From assembly GCA_905233475.1 (NCBI GenBank), contig CAJOEN010000012.1, forward strand, positions 62,001-126,000: a stretch of DNA of 64,000 nucleotides, in the 5' to 3' direction. Every line of letters starts with the position of its first letter. Positions within the stretch are counted from its first letter, which is position 1. Source of the stretch: an uncultured Bacteroidales bacterium. GTDB taxonomy: Bacteria > Bacteroidota > Bacteroidia > Bacteroidales > P3. Below are positions 38,237-49,534 of this stretch, one piece after another. The translations under genes were made by a program, and so were the position numbers. The notes beneath the pieces are model-generated. The model was not told where the DNA came from. It was given only the letters and a program-made list of their open reading frames with translations, and ran no database searches.

Positions 38237-39166
38237 ATGAAAAAAGTATTTTTATTGATGGCAATGGCGGTCTTTGGTTTGGCTGCCGCATACGCACAGC
38301 AGCAGTATCATCCTGTACCGTTCCAAATGGATAATGTTGTATGGTACGAGTATTATGTAGATTTAGAAGCATATGAGACAAAACATAACAAAGGAAATTG
38401 GTATCATTACATACAATTGTCACTGGACACGAGCAATACTATACAAGGTAGCTATAAATACAAGAGGGTTAATATTAAATGGGATTCGTGTAGCGTGTTT
38501 TTGCCAACTAGCATATACGTAAGGGAAGATACAGTGAACAGACGAATCTTTTATAAAAGTACTTATTCATCTGCTGAACATCTCATATATGATTTTTCAT
38601 TGAATGTTGGAGACACAGCTCTTACACAATCATTACTAATAGTACAGTCCATCGACACAGTCAATATTGGTGGTGTGTTGCGCAAAAAAATAAACTTCTC
38701 GCACAATGAGGATATTGATGTTGGGTTTCGCAATGGAGCCAATTACCAGCAGGAGTTGTCTTGGATAGAAGGTATAGGTAGCACGCAGGGTCTTATATAC
38801 CCCATTTGTATTCGCGAATATGGTGCCAATGTCCTTGTCTGCTATTCCTCTAACGACTCGGTAATATACCACAACTCACACTTTACAGATTGCTTCCCCT
38901 CCAACGCCATCGCCACTCCCGAAACCATAGCTCCTGTTACTGCCTATCCCAATCCTGCCAAGGATCGCATTACCTTCGATTTCGGCGGGGCGCAGTTCGA
39001 GACCTTGCAGGTGATAAACACGGTAGGCATGGTGGTACGCGAGGTGGGCATTGGCGGCCAAACGCAGTACTCTCTGCCGCTGAAAGGCCTGCCCGCAGGT
39101 GTGTACGTGTACCGCCTGCAAAATGGAGAAACAGCCACGCAAGGGAAGTTTATAGTTGAGAGTTAA
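38237..39166 (+). CDS. Exported protein with T9SS sorting domain (paralogue 1)
   Basis: The 309-residue protein has a signal peptide (MKKVFLLMAMAVFGLAAAYAQ). A passenger of about 210 residues lacks recognisable motifs. It ends in a T9SS type A domain (about 232-309, YPNPAKDRITFDFGGAQFE to GLPAGVYVYRLQNGE). The passenger pattern (DFSLNVGDTAL, EDIDVG, GIGSTQGLIYPI) is shared in style with the next gene, so the two are paralogues. Their 3' ends are almost identical at DNA level, including the region past the stop codon. Function is unknown. Confidence 0.8.
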   Translation: MKKVFLLMAMAVFGLAAAYAQQQYHPVPFQMDNVVWYEYYVDLEAYETKHNKGNWYHYIQLSLDTSNTIQGSYKYKRVNIKWDSCSVFLPTSIYVREDTVNRRIFYKSTYSSAEHLIYDFSLNVGDTALTQSLLIVQSIDTVNIGGVLRKKINFSHNEDIDVGFRNGANYQQELSWIEGIGSTQGLIYPICIREYGANVLVCYSSNDSVIYHNSHFTDCFPSNAIATPETIAPVTAYPNPAKDRITFDFGGAQFETLQVINTVGMVVREVGIGGQTQYSLPLKGLPAGVYVYRLQNGETATQGKFIVES

Positions 39167-39213
39167 TAATTGATAGTTAAGAGTTTAGAATTAAGAGTTA
39201 AGAGTTGGGCAGG
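38945..39213 (+). repeat. Duplicated T9SS 3' cassette, copy 1
   Basis: These 269 bases cover the sorting-domain codons, the stop, and 47 bases beyond it. Aligned without gaps to 40030-40298 (offset 1085), they differ at about 14 positions. The last 99 bases (39115-39213) are identical. The downstream part is itself a heptad array. Confidence 0.9.
39154..39209. repeat. Heptad repeat array after paralogue 1
   Basis: Eight in-phase 7-bp units (AGTTGAG, AGTTAAT, AATTGAT, AGTTAAG, AGTTTAG, AATTAAG, AGTTAAG, AGTTGGG) overlap the last codons and stop of the gene. The same array follows paralogue 2 at 40239-40294. Confidence 0.75.
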
Positions 39214-39264
39214 TACTATGGAGTCCCATAAGTAAACACACAAACAATTAAAACACAGAATATT

Positions 39265-40251
39265 ATGAAAAGATTAATCGTTTTATTAGTTTTTGCGGTC
39301 TTTGGAGTGGTCGCTACCAATGCACAGACAGGATACCAGTCGTTTCTGAATGGCGACACTATTCAGTGGAATATTGATAATTTTTCTGAATCGGGCATAT
39401 CTCATTATGCCTTTTGCGCTACCGATACTTTTTATATAGACAGCGTTCCCTGTAAAAAACTGAATTGTTTAAGAGTTTATAACCGTAACGGGAATTATTT
39501 TTATCAAGAATATCCTTCTAACACAAGACAATACTTGTGCGAGGACACTGTTACGGGACGGCTGTGGATGTATTTTTGTAACAATAGCGACACAACACAT
39601 TTTACAAAAAAACTATTAGTGGATATGTCGCTTAATGTGGGAGAGACTTTTTCATTACCATTGTATAACTACAGAGGTTATTATCGCGACGATACCTTGG
39701 TTTACATTGTGGATAGCATAAAAAATATTAACGGCAAAAAACATATATTCATGAGTTATATTGATAATCGTCACGATATTTATCCCGCAAACATATTTAT
39801 AGAGGGAGTTGGCAGTGCTCAATTTTTGTTTTTCCCAATAGCAAGTCATTGTCTCAATTTTTCTTATTCTGGGCAAGAGGAACGTTTTTTGCTATGCAAT
39901 TTTAAAGATGGAAACATAGAGTATTATAATTATTATTATTTTTATGAAGAAAATCCAAATGTGTCGGATTGTTTTCCACCTGTCAGCGAAATTACGCAAG
40001 TTGGTTCCACATACATAAAAATCACCGTCTACCCCAACCCTGCCAAAGACCGCATAACCTTCGATTTCGGCGGGGCGCAGTTCGAGACATTGCAGGTGAT
40101 AAACACGGCAGGCATAGTGGTGCGCGAGGTGCGCCTTGGCTGCCAAACGCAGTACTCCCTGCCGCTGAAAGGCCTGCCCGCAGGTGTGTACGTGTACCTC
40201 CTGCAAAATGGAGAAACAGCCACGCAAGGGAAGTTTATAGTTGAGAGTTAA
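39265..40251 (+). CDS. Exported protein with T9SS sorting domain (paralogue 2)
   Basis: The 328-residue protein begins with a signal peptide (MKRLIVLLVFAVFGVVATNAQ). The passenger (about 22-250) is Tyr/Asn/Asp-rich and resembles paralogue 1 in layout: LVDMSLNVGETFSLP parallels DFSLNVGDTAL, and GVGSAQFLFFPI parallels GIGSTQGLIYPI. The T9SS domain (about 252-328) is nearly identical to that of paralogue 1, while the passengers have diverged much more. That contrast suggests gene conversion or recent cassette spread at the 3' end. Function is unknown; surface or secreted location is inferred from the sorting domain. Confidence 0.8.
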   Translation: MKRLIVLLVFAVFGVVATNAQTGYQSFLNGDTIQWNIDNFSESGISHYAFCATDTFYIDSVPCKKLNCLRVYNRNGNYFYQEYPSNTRQYLCEDTVTGRLWMYFCNNSDTTHFTKKLLVDMSLNVGETFSLPLYNYRGYYRDDTLVYIVDSIKNINGKKHIFMSYIDNRHDIYPANIFIEGVGSAQFLFFPIASHCLNFSYSGQEERFLLCNFKDGNIEYYNYYYFYEENPNVSDCFPPVSEITQVGSTYIKITVYPNPAKDRITFDFGGAQFETLQVINTAGIVVREVRLGCQTQYSLPLKGLPAGVYVYLLQNGETATQGKFIVES

Positions 40252-40298
40252 TAATTGATAGTTAAGAGTTTAGAATTAAGAGTTAAGAGTTGGGCAGG
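40030..40298 (+). repeat. Duplicated T9SS 3' cassette, copy 2
   Basis: This is the partner of 38945-39213, with no insertions or deletions. Similarity stops abruptly after GGGCAGG at 40298. The heptad array occupies 40239-40294. Confidence 0.9.
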
Positions 40299-40426
40299 AT
40301 GTCCGTTCGTCCGACACTATGATGTGGAGCGGTCCTGGTGGTTATCAGGACGCCTGTACCGTAAAAGATTACTTATTTGTAAAACAATAGTTTACCTTTC
40401 GGAAGTTTAGGTATATCCTTTAAAAA

Positions 40427-40457
40427 ACGGTTTCTTTCCCAAAAAGAAAGAAACCGT
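40427..40457 (-). terminator. Terminator after the rpoC-DUF3467 transcript
   Basis: A 12-bp perfect stem (ACGGTTTCTTTC and its complement) with a seven-base loop is followed on the minus strand by TTTTTTA. It lies 27 bp past the stop of the DUF3467 gene and should close the long ribosomal/RNA polymerase transcript. Confidence 0.85.
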
Positions 40458-40483
40458 ATCATCAACATTTTAAACAAATTTAA

Positions 40484-40792
40484 TCATGCTTCCGCCAATG
40501 GCGACATATTATAAGGTATAGTCGAAGCCTCATCGTCCTTTATACGTCCGTGAATAGCCTCGTATCTTTCGATGTTTTCGGCCAAAGCCGACAGCAGGCG
40601 TTTGGCGTGTTGCGGAGTGAGGATTATACGCGATTTAACCTTGGCTTTCTGCAAGGCGGGCATCATTCTTATGAAATCCACAATAAATTCCGACGGCGAA
40701 TGTGTTATCATTGCTAAATTGGAATATATTCCCTCGGCCACATCGGCTGGCAAATCGATGTTTATCCCCCTTTTTTCGTCCGTGTTTTCCAT
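40484..40792 (-). CDS. DUF3467 family protein
   Basis: Starting at ATG 40792 (MENTDEKRGINIDLP), the protein has 102 residues. It matches the DUF3467 pattern: GIYSNLAMITHSPSEFIVDFIRMMP followed by KVKSRIILTPQHAKRLLSALAENIERYE. The family is small and cytoplasmic, its function is unknown, and it is often found just after rpoC in Bacteroidota, as here (66 bp from the rpoC stop). The adjacency suggests a role near transcription, but nothing in the sequence proves it. A strong terminator follows. Confidence 0.88.
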   Translation of the reverse strand: MENTDEKRGINIDLPADVAEGIYSNLAMITHSPSEFIVDFIRMMPALQKAKVKSRIILTPQHAKRLLSALAENIERYEAIHGRIKDDEASTIPYNMSPLAEA

Positions 40793-40858
40793 ATTATATT
40801 TTTGATTGAAAAAGCGGCAGACACTTTTCATCGCGTCCGCCGCTTGTTTGTTCTATTG

Positions 40859-43800
40859 TCATTTTTTACCTGAAGCCGCTGTCATTTCGGCGTTGTCGGC
40901 CACAATAATGTCCTTGTACTCACGCAAGCCCGTACCAGCCGGTATAAGGTGTCCTACAAGCACATTTTCTTTCATACCGAGCAGGAAGTCCTGCTTGGCG
41001 CTTATGGCTGCTTCGGTAAGTACCTTGGTTGTCTCTTGGAACGAGGCAGCCGAAAGGAAGCTCTTTGTCTGCAACGAAGCACGTGTTATTCCTTGCAACA
41101 CCTGGCGTGCGGTGGCAGGCTTGGCATCTACGGCCGTGATGGTCTTCTTGTCCTTGCGTTTCAGGGCCGAGTTTTCATCACGTAGCTGACGTGCGGTGAT
41201 AATCTGTCCCTTATGGTAGGTTTCGGAATCTCCTGCGTCTTCGATATATTGCATACCGAAAATTTGGTCGTTCACTTCGTGGAAGTCAATCTTGTTTACA
41301 AGTTCGCCCTCCATAAAGCGGGTGTCGCCCGGATCCTCAATCTCCACTTTGCGCATCATCTGACGAACAATAACTTCGAAGTGCTTGTCGTTGATTTTCA
41401 CACCTTGCAGACGGTAAACCTCCTGAACTTCGTTCACTATGTATTCCTGCACTTTCATGGGGCCTTTTACAGCCAGAATATCGGCGGGAGTGATAGCGCC
41501 TTCGCTCAGCGGTGTACCGGCTTTCACGTAGTCATTATCCTGAGCCAATATCTGTTTCGATGTGGGTATCAGATATTTGCGAGTGTCGCCAGATTTGGTT
41601 GTAATAGTTATCTCACGGTTGTTACGTTTCAGTTTCTTGGCTATTGTAACGATACCGTCGATTTCGGCAACCACAGCGGGGTCGGACGGGTTACGGGCTT
41701 CGAACAGTTCGGTAACACGCGGCAGACCGCCAGTGATATCGCCTGCCTTACCAAACGAACGCGGAACTTTGGCCATAATATCGCCGGCTTTCAGCACATC
41801 GCCGTTTTCCACAACGATATGTGCGTGTACAGGCAAGTCGTAAACTTTCAGAACTTCGCCCTCATTGCTTATAATGCTGATTGTCGGATTTTTAGTGCCT
41901 TTACGCGATTCTATGATAACCTTGTCGTGCAATCCTGTCTGGTCGTCGGATTCAACACGGTAGGTAACATTTTCCACTACATTTTCAAACATAACCTTAC
42001 CGCCCACTTCCGAAAGGATAACGGCGTTGTACGGATCCCAGTCGGCAATGATGTCGCCCTTTTGCAAGGTTTCGCCCACATGTTTGTAAAGGTGCGAACC
42101 GTATGGCAACAGAGCTGTGGCAAGGGTAATGTTGGTGCGTTCATCAACAATACGCATTTCGGCGGAACGTCCGATAACAATGTCGTATTCCTCGTTGGTG
42201 CTTGTTACATAATGTACCGAACGGAGTTCGTCGATTTCGAGCACACCGGAATGTTTGGCTTCCAGTTTTGAGGTAGTACCGATGTTGCCACCGGCCACAC
42301 CGCCGACGTGGAATGTACGCAGTGTAAGCTGTGTACCGGGTTCTCCGATGGACTGTGCGGCTATAACTCCCACAGCCTCACCTTTTTGAACCATCTTATT
42401 GGTGGCAAGGTTACGTCCGTAACATTTTGCACAAACACCTTGTTTAGATTCGCAAGTAAGAACAGAACGTATTTCAACTTCCTCAATCTGAGCAGCTTCT
42501 ATCTGTTTGCAAATTTCTTCGGTAAGCTCTTCGCCTGCAGGCACGATAAGTTCGCCTGTCTCAGGATTGTAAATATCGTGAACCGATGTTCGTCCCAATA
42601 TTCTTTCGCCGAGGGTTTGAACAACCTCATCGTTTTTCATAAGGGCTGTTGTGGGCAGACCGCGCAAAGTACCGCAGTCTTCCTCGGAGATGATTACATC
42701 GTGTGCCACATCAACCAAACGACGTGTCAGATAACCGGCGTCGGCAGTTTTCAAAGCTGTATCGGCCAAACCTTTACGGGCACCGTGTGTTGAGATAAAG
42801 TACTCAAGCACCGAAAGACCTTCCTTGAAGTTAGAAATAATGGGGTTTTCGATAATCTCATTGCCTGTAGCGCCGGCTTTCTGCGGTTTTGCCATAAGTC
42901 CACGCATACCGGAGAGCTGACGTATCTGCTCCTTGGAACCACGGGCTCCTGAATCCAGCATCATATACACTGAGTTGAAACCTTGGTTGTCGTTCTTGAG
43001 CTGGGTCATCACAGCTTCGGTAAGACGGGCGTTGGTGTCTGTCCAAATGTCGATAACCTGGTTGTAACGCTCGTTGTTGGTGATAAGACCCATGGAGTAG
43101 TTCGATATAACCTCGTCCACCTCGGCATTGGCTTGAGCAATGAGTTCCTCTTTGGCTTCGGGAACGATAACGTCGCCCAAGTTGAACGAAAGTCCGCCTT
43201 GGAAAGCCATACGGTAACCCATGTTCTTTATGTCGTCCAAGAACTTGGCTGTTACGGCGTTGCCGCACACTTTGAACACATCGCCTATGATGTCGCGCAA
43301 CGATTTTTTGCCCAACACCTCGTTTATGTATCCGTAGTCATTAGGTACCACTTGGTTGAACAGCACGCGTCCAACGGTGGTCTCTATCATTTCTTCTTTA
43401 CCCTTATTGTTGATTTTCACTTTAATGATTGCGTGCAGATCCACACGTTTTTCATTGTAAGCAATAATCACCTCTTCGGGAGAATAAAATATTTTTCCCT
43501 CACCTTTCATGGGGTGTCCGGGTTCGCTTTTACGCGGTTTGGTCATATAATACAATCCCAACACCATGTCCTGCGAAGGCACTGTGATAGGCGCTCCGTT
43601 GGCGGGGTTGAGTATATTGTGCGATGCCAGCATAAGGAGCTGTGCCTCCAATATTGCGGCATTTCCAAGCGGCACATGTATAGCCATCTGGTCTCCGTCG
43701 AAGTCGGCGTTGAAAGCCGTACATACCAGCGGGTGCAGACGAATGGCCTTGCCTTCTATAATACGAGGTTGGAAAGCCTGAATACCCAAACGGTGTAGAG

Positions 43801-45130
43801 TAGGAGCACGGTTCAGCAATATTGGATGGCCTTTTAGGATATTTTCAAGAATTTCCCATACCACGGTGTCCTTGCGTTCCACAATGCGTTTGGCCGATTT
43901 AACGGTCTTTACAATGCCTCTTTCAAGTAATTTTCTGATAATGAATGGTTTGAAAAGCTCTGCGGCCATATCTTTGGGCAAACCGCATTCGTGCATTTTC
44001 AGTTCGGGGCCTACCACGATAACGGAACGGCCTGAGTAGTCCACACGTTTACCGAGCAGGTTCTGACGGAAACGTCCTTGTTTACCTTTAAGGCTGTCCG
44101 ACAAGGATTTGAGGGCTCTGTTGGAGTCGGTCTTAACGGAACTTGCCTTGCGCGAGTTGTCGAACAACGAATCAACGGCTTCCTGAAGCATACGTTTTTC
44201 GTTGCGCATAATTACCTCTGGGGCTTTAATTTCCATAAGACGTTTCAGACGGTTGTTGCGGATTATCACACGACGATAAAGCTCGTTCAAATCCGAAGTT
44301 GCGAAACGTCCGCCGTCTATAGGCACAAGAGGACGAAGTTCGGGCGGTATCACAGGAACCACTTGAATTATCATCCATTCGGGACGGTTCTCTTTGCGAC
44401 GTTGTCCATCGCGGAAAGATTCCACAATGTTCAAACGTTTCAGGGCATCCTGTTTTCTTTGGTTGGAGGTTTCATTCTTTGCCTTGTCGCGAAGTTCATA
44501 CGACAGGGAATCCAAATCAAGTTCCTTAAGCAGAGTGTAAATGGCTTCAGCACCCATGCCTGCGATGAATTTGTCGGGATTGCTGTCGTCGAGTTGCGAG
44601 TTTTCGGGCAGTCTTTCAATGATATTGTAGTATTCCTCCTCTGTAAGAAGTTCGCGTTTCTCGACAGGCTTGTCGTCCTCTCTCTTTGCCAAACCGGGTT
44701 GTATTACCACGTATTTTTCGTAGTATATCACCTGTTCAAGCTTTTTGCTTGGTATGTCGAGCAGGGTGCCTATTTTGTTCGGCATGGAACGGAAAAACCA
44801 TATATGTGCCACAGGGACAGTGAGTTCGATATGCCCCATACGTTCGCGGCGGACTTTTTTCTCGGTTACCTCAACTCCGCAGCGGTCGCAAACGATACCT
44901 TTGTAGCGGATACGCTTGTATTTTCCGCAGTGGCATTCCCAGTCGCGCACAGGTCCAAATATTCTTTCGCAGAACAAACCGTCGCGTTCGGGCTTATATG
45001 TGCGGTAGTTTATAGTCTCCGGTTTTGTAACTTCGCCAAACGAGCGTTTTTTTATCATCTCCGGCGAGGCCAAACTTATTGTTATCGAATTAAATTCGTT
45101 TTTTATCTGTGATTCGTTTTTAAAAGCCAT
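40859..45130 (-). CDS. rpoC: DNA-directed RNA polymerase subunit beta'
   Basis: RpoC holds the catalytic magnesium and most of the DNA channel of RNA polymerase. The 1423-residue protein has the N-terminal zinc finger ([20 protein letters not shown]). The catalytic [12 protein letters not shown] lies near residues 472-483. The bridge-helix/trigger-loop region and the second zinc-binding cluster ([16 protein letters not shown]) follow. The length matches Bacteroidota. It follows rpoB after 36 bp. Confidence 0.99.
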   Translation of the reverse strand: MAFKNESQIKNEFNSITISLASPEMIKKRSFGEVTKPETINYRTYKPERDGLFCERIFGPVRDWECHCGKYKRIRYKGIVCDRCGVEVTEKKVRRERMGHIELTVPVAHIWFFRSMPNKIGTLLDIPSKKLEQVIYYEKYVVIQPGLAKREDDKPVEKRELLTEEEYYNIIERLPENSQLDDSNPDKFIAGMGAEAIYTLLKELDLDSLSYELRDKAKNETSNQRKQDALKRLNIVESFRDGQRRKENRPEWMIIQVVPVIPPELRPLVPIDGGRFATSDLNELYRRVIIRNNRLKRLMEIKAPEVIMRNEKRMLQEAVDSLFDNSRKASSVKTDSNRALKSLSDSLKGKQGRFRQNLLGKRVDYSGRSVIVVGPELKMHECGLPKDMAAELFKPFIIRKLLERGIVKTVKSAKRIVERKDTVVWEILENILKGHPILLNRAPTLHRLGIQAFQPRIIEGKAIRLHPLVCTAFNADFDGDQMAIHVPLGNAAILEAQLLMLASHNILNPANGAPITVPSQDMVLGLYYMTKPRKSEPGHPMKGEGKIFYSPEEVIIAYNEKRVDLHAIIKVKINNKGKEEMIETTVGRVLFNQVVPNDYGYINEVLGKKSLRDIIGDVFKVCGNAVTAKFLDDIKNMGYRMAFQGGLSFNLGDVIVPEAKEELIAQANAEVDEVISNYSMGLITNNERYNQVIDIWTDTNARLTEAVMTQLKNDNQGFNSVYMMLDSGARGSKEQIRQLSGMRGLMAKPQKAGATGNEIIENPIISNFKEGLSVLEYFISTHGARKGLADTALKTADAGYLTRRLVDVAHDVIISEEDCGTLRGLPTTALMKNDEVVQTLGERILGRTSVHDIYNPETGELIVPAGEELTEEICKQIEAAQIEEVEIRSVLTCESKQGVCAKCYGRNLATNKMVQKGEAVGVIAAQSIGEPGTQLTLRTFHVGGVAGGNIGTTSKLEAKHSGVLEIDELRSVHYVTSTNEEYDIVIGRSAEMRIVDERTNITLATALLPYGSHLYKHVGETLQKGDIIADWDPYNAVILSEVGGKVMFENVVENVTYRVESDDQTGLHDKVIIESRKGTKNPTISIISNEGEVLKVYDLPVHAHIVVENGDVLKAGDIMAKVPRSFGKAGDITGGLPRVTELFEARNPSDPAVVAEIDGIVTIAKKLKRNNREITITTKSGDTRKYLIPTSKQILAQDNDYVKAGTPLSEGAITPADILAVKGPMKVQEYIVNEVQEVYRLQGVKINDKHFEVIVRQMMRKVEIEDPGDTRFMEGELVNKIDFHEVNDQIFGMQYIEDAGDSETYHKGQIITARQLRDENSALKRKDKKTITAVDAKPATARQVLQGITRASLQTKSFLSAASFQETTKVLTEAAISAKQDFLLGMKENVLVGHLIPAGTGLREYKDIIVADNAEMTAASGKK

Positions 45131-45166
45131 AATTCCAATCTTAAACTAATGAAATCCGTTTAAAAA

Positions 45167-48100
45167 TTATTCAAAACCAAGTTCCAGTCCCAGTCCGCGC
45201 AATTCATGCACAAGCACGTTGAACGATTCGGGAATGCCGGAGTTGGGCATATTGTCGCCTTTTACTATAGCCTCGTATGCCTTGGATCTTCCGGGAACGT
45301 CGTCGGATTTTACCGTAAGTATTTCTTGCAGAATGTGCGATGCTCCGAAAGCCTCCAATGCCCACACCTCCATTTCTCCGAAACGCTGTCCGCCGAACTG
45401 TGCCTTACCGCCCAAGGGTTGCTGTGTAATCAGCGAGTAAGGTCCTATCGAACGTGCGTGCATCTTATCGTCAATCATGTGGTGCAGTTTCAGCATGTAT
45501 ATGTAACCAACTGTAGCTGGCTGGTCGAAACGGTCGCCGGTTTCGCCATCGTAAAGATATGTGCGTCCGTTTTCGGGCAAGCCTGCCTCGCGCATATATC
45601 CGTTTATCTGTTCGAGGGTGGCACCGTCGAAAATCGGTGTCTGGAATCGTTTGCCGAGTTTCTTTCCCGCCCAACCGAGAACAGTCTCGTAAATCTGACC
45701 GAGGTTCATACGCGAGGGCACACCCAGCGGGTTCAGAACTATGTCCATCGGGGTTCCGTCGGCAAGGAACGGCATGTCTTCGGCACGGACAATTTTCGAC
45801 ACGATACCTTTGTTACCGTGACGGCCCGCCATTTTGTCGCCGATACGCAATTTACGTTTGCTTGCAACATAAACTTTGGCCATCTGGACGATGCCTGTCG
45901 GCAGGTCGTCGCCTACTGTGCGAACGAATTTCTCACGTGTGTAACGTCCGAAAATCTCACGATATTTGATGTTGTAGTTGTTCAGCAGTTCTTTTACAAG
46001 GTCATTGGTTTCCTTGTCGGTAGTCCACTTGTTGGGGCTTACTACGGTATAGTCGATGTCCTTGAGGATTTTCTGTGTGAATTTGGCCTTTTTGGATACC
46101 ACCTCTTCTTTGAAATTGGTGTAGACGCCATTACAAACTTTTCCTGTAAGTATTATCACCAATTTATCAACCAGTTTACCTTTGAGTTCTTCGGCTTCGG
46201 CTCTGAATTTACCGTCGAGTTCGGCCAAAATTTCCTTGTCGTGGCTACGTGTCTTGGGAGATTTGGTGATATGTGTGAAAAGTTTCTTGTCGATAACGAC
46301 ACCCTGAACCGATGGTGGCACTTTGAGCGAAGCGTCCTTAACGTCTCCGGCTTTGTCGCCGAATATGGCTCTAAGCAGTTTCTCTTCGGGAGTTGGGTCG
46401 GATTCGCCTTTAGGAGTGATTTTTCCTATAAGTATGTCGCCTTCCTTGACTTCGGCTCCGATACGTATGATACCGTTCTCGTCGAGGTCTTTGGTGGCGT
46501 CGTTGCTTACATTGGGTATGTCACGTGTAAGTTCTTCCACACCACGTTTGGTTTCCCTGACCTCGATGGTAAACTCCTCTACATGCACCGAAGTGAAAAT
46601 GTCTTCTTTTACAACCTTTTCGGAAATCACAATAGCATCCTCGTAGTTGTAGCCTTTCCAAGGCATGAAAGCCACCATAAGGTTACGTCCAAGAGCCAGT
46701 TCGCCGTCTTGTGTGGCATAGCCTTCGCACAGCACCTGACCTTTTTTCACCTTGTCGCCTTTGTTCACAATAGGACGAAGATTTATAGCGGTATTGTGGT
46801 TGGTGCGCTGGTATTTGGTGAGGTTATATGTCTTAACGTCGTCATCGAAAGTAACAAGACGTTCTTTTTCATCGCGTGAGTGGCGTATAACAATCTTGGT
46901 AGAATCAACATATTCCACTACGCCGTCGCCCACAGCGTTGAGAAGCACTCTGGAGTCTTCGGCCACAGCCTTTTCTATTCCGGTGCCTACAATGGGTATT
47001 TCGGGGTTCAGCAGAGGCACAGCCTGACGCATCATGTTCGATCCCATCAGGGCACGGTTAGCGTCGTCGTGTTCGAGGAACGGGATTAACGACGCGGCTA
47101 TTGAGGCTATCTGGTTGGAAGCTATATCCATAAGATTTACATCCTCCGGCGACACTATTGGGAAATCGGCCAAGTTACGGGCTTTCACCCTTTCAGTAGT
47201 TATTGAACCGTCCTCGCTTTGAGGCGTAGTGGCCTGTGCAACTATCTGATTTTCTTCCTCTTCGGCTGTCAGGTAGATGGGTTCCTCACCTATCTGTATC
47301 TTACCTTCAACCACTCTCTGATACGGGGTCTCGATGAATCCCAGACGGTTTATCTTTGCATAAACACAGAGCGAGGAGATAAGTCCGATATTCGGTCCTT
47401 CAGGGGTTTCTATGGTACACAAACGTCCGTAGTGGGTGTAGTGCACGTCACGCACCTCGAATCCTGCGCGTTCGCGCGACAGACCTCCGGGACCCAAAGC
47501 CGAGATACGACGTTTGTGGGTGATTTCGGCCAGCGGGTTGGTCTGGTCCATGAACTGCGAAAGCTGGTTGGTGCCGAAGAACGAGTTGATGACCGACGAC
47601 AGTGTTTTGGCGTTGATAAGATCAACTATGCCAAACACTTCGTTATCCCTTACATTCATTCTTTCGCGTATGGTACGAGCCATACGTGCAAGGCCTACGC
47701 TGAACTGTGCCGAAAGCTGTTCTCCCACGGTACGCACCCTACGGTTGCTCAAGTGGTCTATATCATCAACTTCGGCTTTGGAGTTAATCAGTTCTATCAG
47801 ATATTTGATAATTGATGTTATGTCCTCACGTGTAAGCACACGTACATCTGAAGAAACTGTAAGATTGAGTTTGGTGTTGATTCTGTATCTTCCCACATCG
47901 CCCAAATCGTAGCGTTTTTCCGAGAAGAACAGTTTTTCTATGATTCCACGAGCGGTCTCCTCGTCGGGAGGATCGGCGCTACGCAGTTGTCTGTAAATAT
48001 ATTCCACAGCCTCCTTGGCATTATGGGCTGTATCTTTGTTCAGTGTATTGAAAATAACCGAATAATCCAAAGAATCGTCGGCTTCCTTGTGAACGAGTAT

Positions 48101-48970
48101 GGATTTCACGCCGAGATCCATGATTTTGTCGATATGTTCTTCGGTGAGTTCGGAATCGCGTTCCACAACCACTTCGTTACGTTCCATGGACAGTACCTCG
48201 CCGGTATCTTCATCAACGAAATCCTCAACCCACGACCTTTCCACACGTGCCGCTAATTTGCGTCCCAAAACGCGTTGCAGGTTGGTGGGACTCACTTTTA
48301 TCTCTTCGGAGAGGTTAAATATGTCCAATATATCTTTGTCCGTTTCAAAACCTATTGCCCTGAGCAAGGTAGTGATCGGTAGTTTTTTCTTTCTGTCGAT
48401 GTAGGCGTACATCACGTTGTTTATATCCGTGGTGAACTCCATCCAAGAGCCCCTGAAGGGGATAATGCGTGCGGAATACAGCTGGGTCCCGTTTGAGTGG
48501 AATTGTGTTCCGAAAAACACACCCGGCGAACGGTGCAACTGCGATACAACCACACGTTCTGCGCCGTTGATAACGAAAGTCGCTTTGGGAGTCATGTAAG
48601 GTATCATGCCCAAATATACATCATCGACTTTTGTCTCAAACTCCTCGTGATCGGGGTCGGTACACGAAAGACGCAGTTTTGCTTTCAACGGGACACTATA
48701 TGTCAAACCCCTTTCGATACACTCCTCTATTGTGTAGCGAGGCGGGTCGATGAAATAGTCAAGAAACTCCAAAACATAATTGTTTCTCGTGTCCGCAATC
48801 GGAAAATTCTCGTTGAATACTTTAAACAATCCTTCATTAACACGATTGTCGGGATTAGTCTCTATTTGAAAGAAATCCCTGAACGATTTTAGTTGTATGT
48901 CCAAAAAATCGGGGTAATCAAATTTGCGTACTGTCGCAAAATTTATCACTGTTGAGTTATTTTTTGCCAA
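45167..48970 (-). CDS. rpoB: DNA-directed RNA polymerase subunit beta
   Basis: RpoB forms the other half of the polymerase active cleft and the rifampicin pocket. The most likely start is TTG at 48970 ([21 protein letters not shown]; 1267 residues); no in-frame ATG precedes the conserved N terminus, and a further TTG at 49024 lies inside a hairpin. The rifampicin region reads [20 protein letters not shown] with wild-type Asp, His and Ser at the usual resistance positions. The C terminus ([15 protein letters not shown]) is intact. Confidence 0.98.
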   Translation of the reverse strand: MAKNNSTVINFATVRKFDYPDFLDIQLKSFRDFFQIETNPDNRVNEGLFKVFNENFPIADTRNNYVLEFLDYFIDPPRYTIEECIERGLTYSVPLKAKLRLSCTDPDHEEFETKVDDVYLGMIPYMTPKATFVINGAERVVVSQLHRSPGVFFGTQFHSNGTQLYSARIIPFRGSWMEFTTDINNVMYAYIDRKKKLPITTLLRAIGFETDKDILDIFNLSEEIKVSPTNLQRVLGRKLAARVERSWVEDFVDEDTGEVLSMERNEVVVERDSELTEEHIDKIMDLGVKSILVHKEADDSLDYSVIFNTLNKDTAHNAKEAVEYIYRQLRSADPPDEETARGIIEKLFFSEKRYDLGDVGRYRINTKLNLTVSSDVRVLTREDITSIIKYLIELINSKAEVDDIDHLSNRRVRTVGEQLSAQFSVGLARMARTIRERMNVRDNEVFGIVDLINAKTLSSVINSFFGTNQLSQFMDQTNPLAEITHKRRISALGPGGLSRERAGFEVRDVHYTHYGRLCTIETPEGPNIGLISSLCVYAKINRLGFIETPYQRVVEGKIQIGEEPIYLTAEEEENQIVAQATTPQSEDGSITTERVKARNLADFPIVSPEDVNLMDIASNQIASIAASLIPFLEHDDANRALMGSNMMRQAVPLLNPEIPIVGTGIEKAVAEDSRVLLNAVGDGVVEYVDSTKIVIRHSRDEKERLVTFDDDVKTYNLTKYQRTNHNTAINLRPIVNKGDKVKKGQVLCEGYATQDGELALGRNLMVAFMPWKGYNYEDAIVISEKVVKEDIFTSVHVEEFTIEVRETKRGVEELTRDIPNVSNDATKDLDENGIIRIGAEVKEGDILIGKITPKGESDPTPEEKLLRAIFGDKAGDVKDASLKVPPSVQGVVIDKKLFTHITKSPKTRSHDKEILAELDGKFRAEAEELKGKLVDKLVIILTGKVCNGVYTNFKEEVVSKKAKFTQKILKDIDYTVVSPNKWTTDKETNDLVKELLNNYNIKYREIFGRYTREKFVRTVGDDLPTGIVQMAKVYVASKRKLRIGDKMAGRHGNKGIVSKIVRAEDMPFLADGTPMDIVLNPLGVPSRMNLGQIYETVLGWAGKKLGKRFQTPIFDGATLEQINGYMREAGLPENGRTYLYDGETGDRFDQPATVGYIYMLKLHHMIDDKMHARSIGPYSLITQQPLGGKAQFGGQRFGEMEVWALEAFGASHILQEILTVKSDDVPGRSKAYEAIVKGDNMPNSGIPESFNVLVHELRGLGLELGFE

Positions 48971-49022
48971 GGTATTTATTTTTTTGTGGTTAACGAAACT
49001 AAGAATTATTTTACAAACAAAC

Positions 49023-49062
49023 AAGGAATGGGCTAACCGACTACTCGGAAGCCCTATTCCTT
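49023..49062 (-). promoter_or_regulatory. Hairpin between rplL and rpoB (candidate attenuator or processing site)
   Basis: On the minus strand an imperfect three-part stem (AAGGAAT/ATTCCTT, GGGCT/AGCCC, CCGA/TCGG) occupies nearly the whole 60-bp gap and is followed by a T-rich stretch. Partial termination and RNase III processing between rplL and rpoB are known in E. coli. This structure is in the same place. Confidence 0.55.
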
Positions 49063-49084
49063 ATGGGAATCAATAGGTGTTAGC

Positions 49085-49465
49085 CTATTTGATCTCAACT
49101 TCTGCTCCTGCTTCTTCCAAGGATTTTTTCAAAGCTTCAGCTTCGTCTTTGGAAACGCCTTCTTTAACGGGCTTGGGAGCAGCGTCAACTAATTCTTTAG
49201 CTTCTTTCAAACCGAGGCTTGCAAGATCCTTAACCAGTTTTACAACGGCAAGTTTCTGAGCGCCTGCGGCTTTCAGGATAACGTCGAAAGAAGTTTTCTC
49301 TTCGGCGGCGGCACCGGCGGCGGCACCGGCGGCGGGAGCGGCAACTGCAACAGCGGCTGCAGCGGGTTCGATACCGTATTCTTCTTTCAATACGTCGGCT
49401 AATTCTTTTACTTCTTTTACTGTAAGATTTACTAATTGTTCAGCAATAGCTTTAATATCTGCCAT
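49085..49465 (-). CDS. rplL: 50S ribosomal protein L7/L12
   Basis: L7/L12 forms the flexible stalk that recruits translation GTPases. The 126-residue protein has the N-terminal dimerisation domain (about 1-33), an Ala-rich hinge (about 34-55), and the conserved C-terminal domain ([25 protein letters not shown], ending AEVEIK). It lies 69 bp after rplJ. Confidence 0.98.
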   Translation of the reverse strand: MADIKAIAEQLVNLTVKEVKELADVLKEEYGIEPAAAAVAVAAPAAGAAAGAAAEEKTSFDVILKAAGAQKLAVVKLVKDLASLGLKEAKELVDAAPKPVKEGVSKDEAEALKKSLEEAGAEVEIK

Positions 49466-49534
49466 GACTTTTTATTTTTTAATGTTTTACAATTTGTTTA
49501 CTTTTTTTTGTTTTTTTGATGTTTGCACATCGGT

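Noticed and set aside
41213-42271. 352-codon frame opposite rpoC
   Set aside because: Antisense to conserved rpoC codons with shadow-type composition (Phe, His, Asn, Val); no motif.
45206-46879. 557-codon open frame opposite rpoB
   Set aside because: It lies antisense to a fully conserved gene, and its translation is rich in Phe, Val, Cys and His without any recognisable domain; it is a codon-usage shadow.
47000-47800. Rifampicin-resistance change in rpoB
   Set aside because: The Asp, His and Ser positions of the main resistance cluster are wild type as read from the translation.
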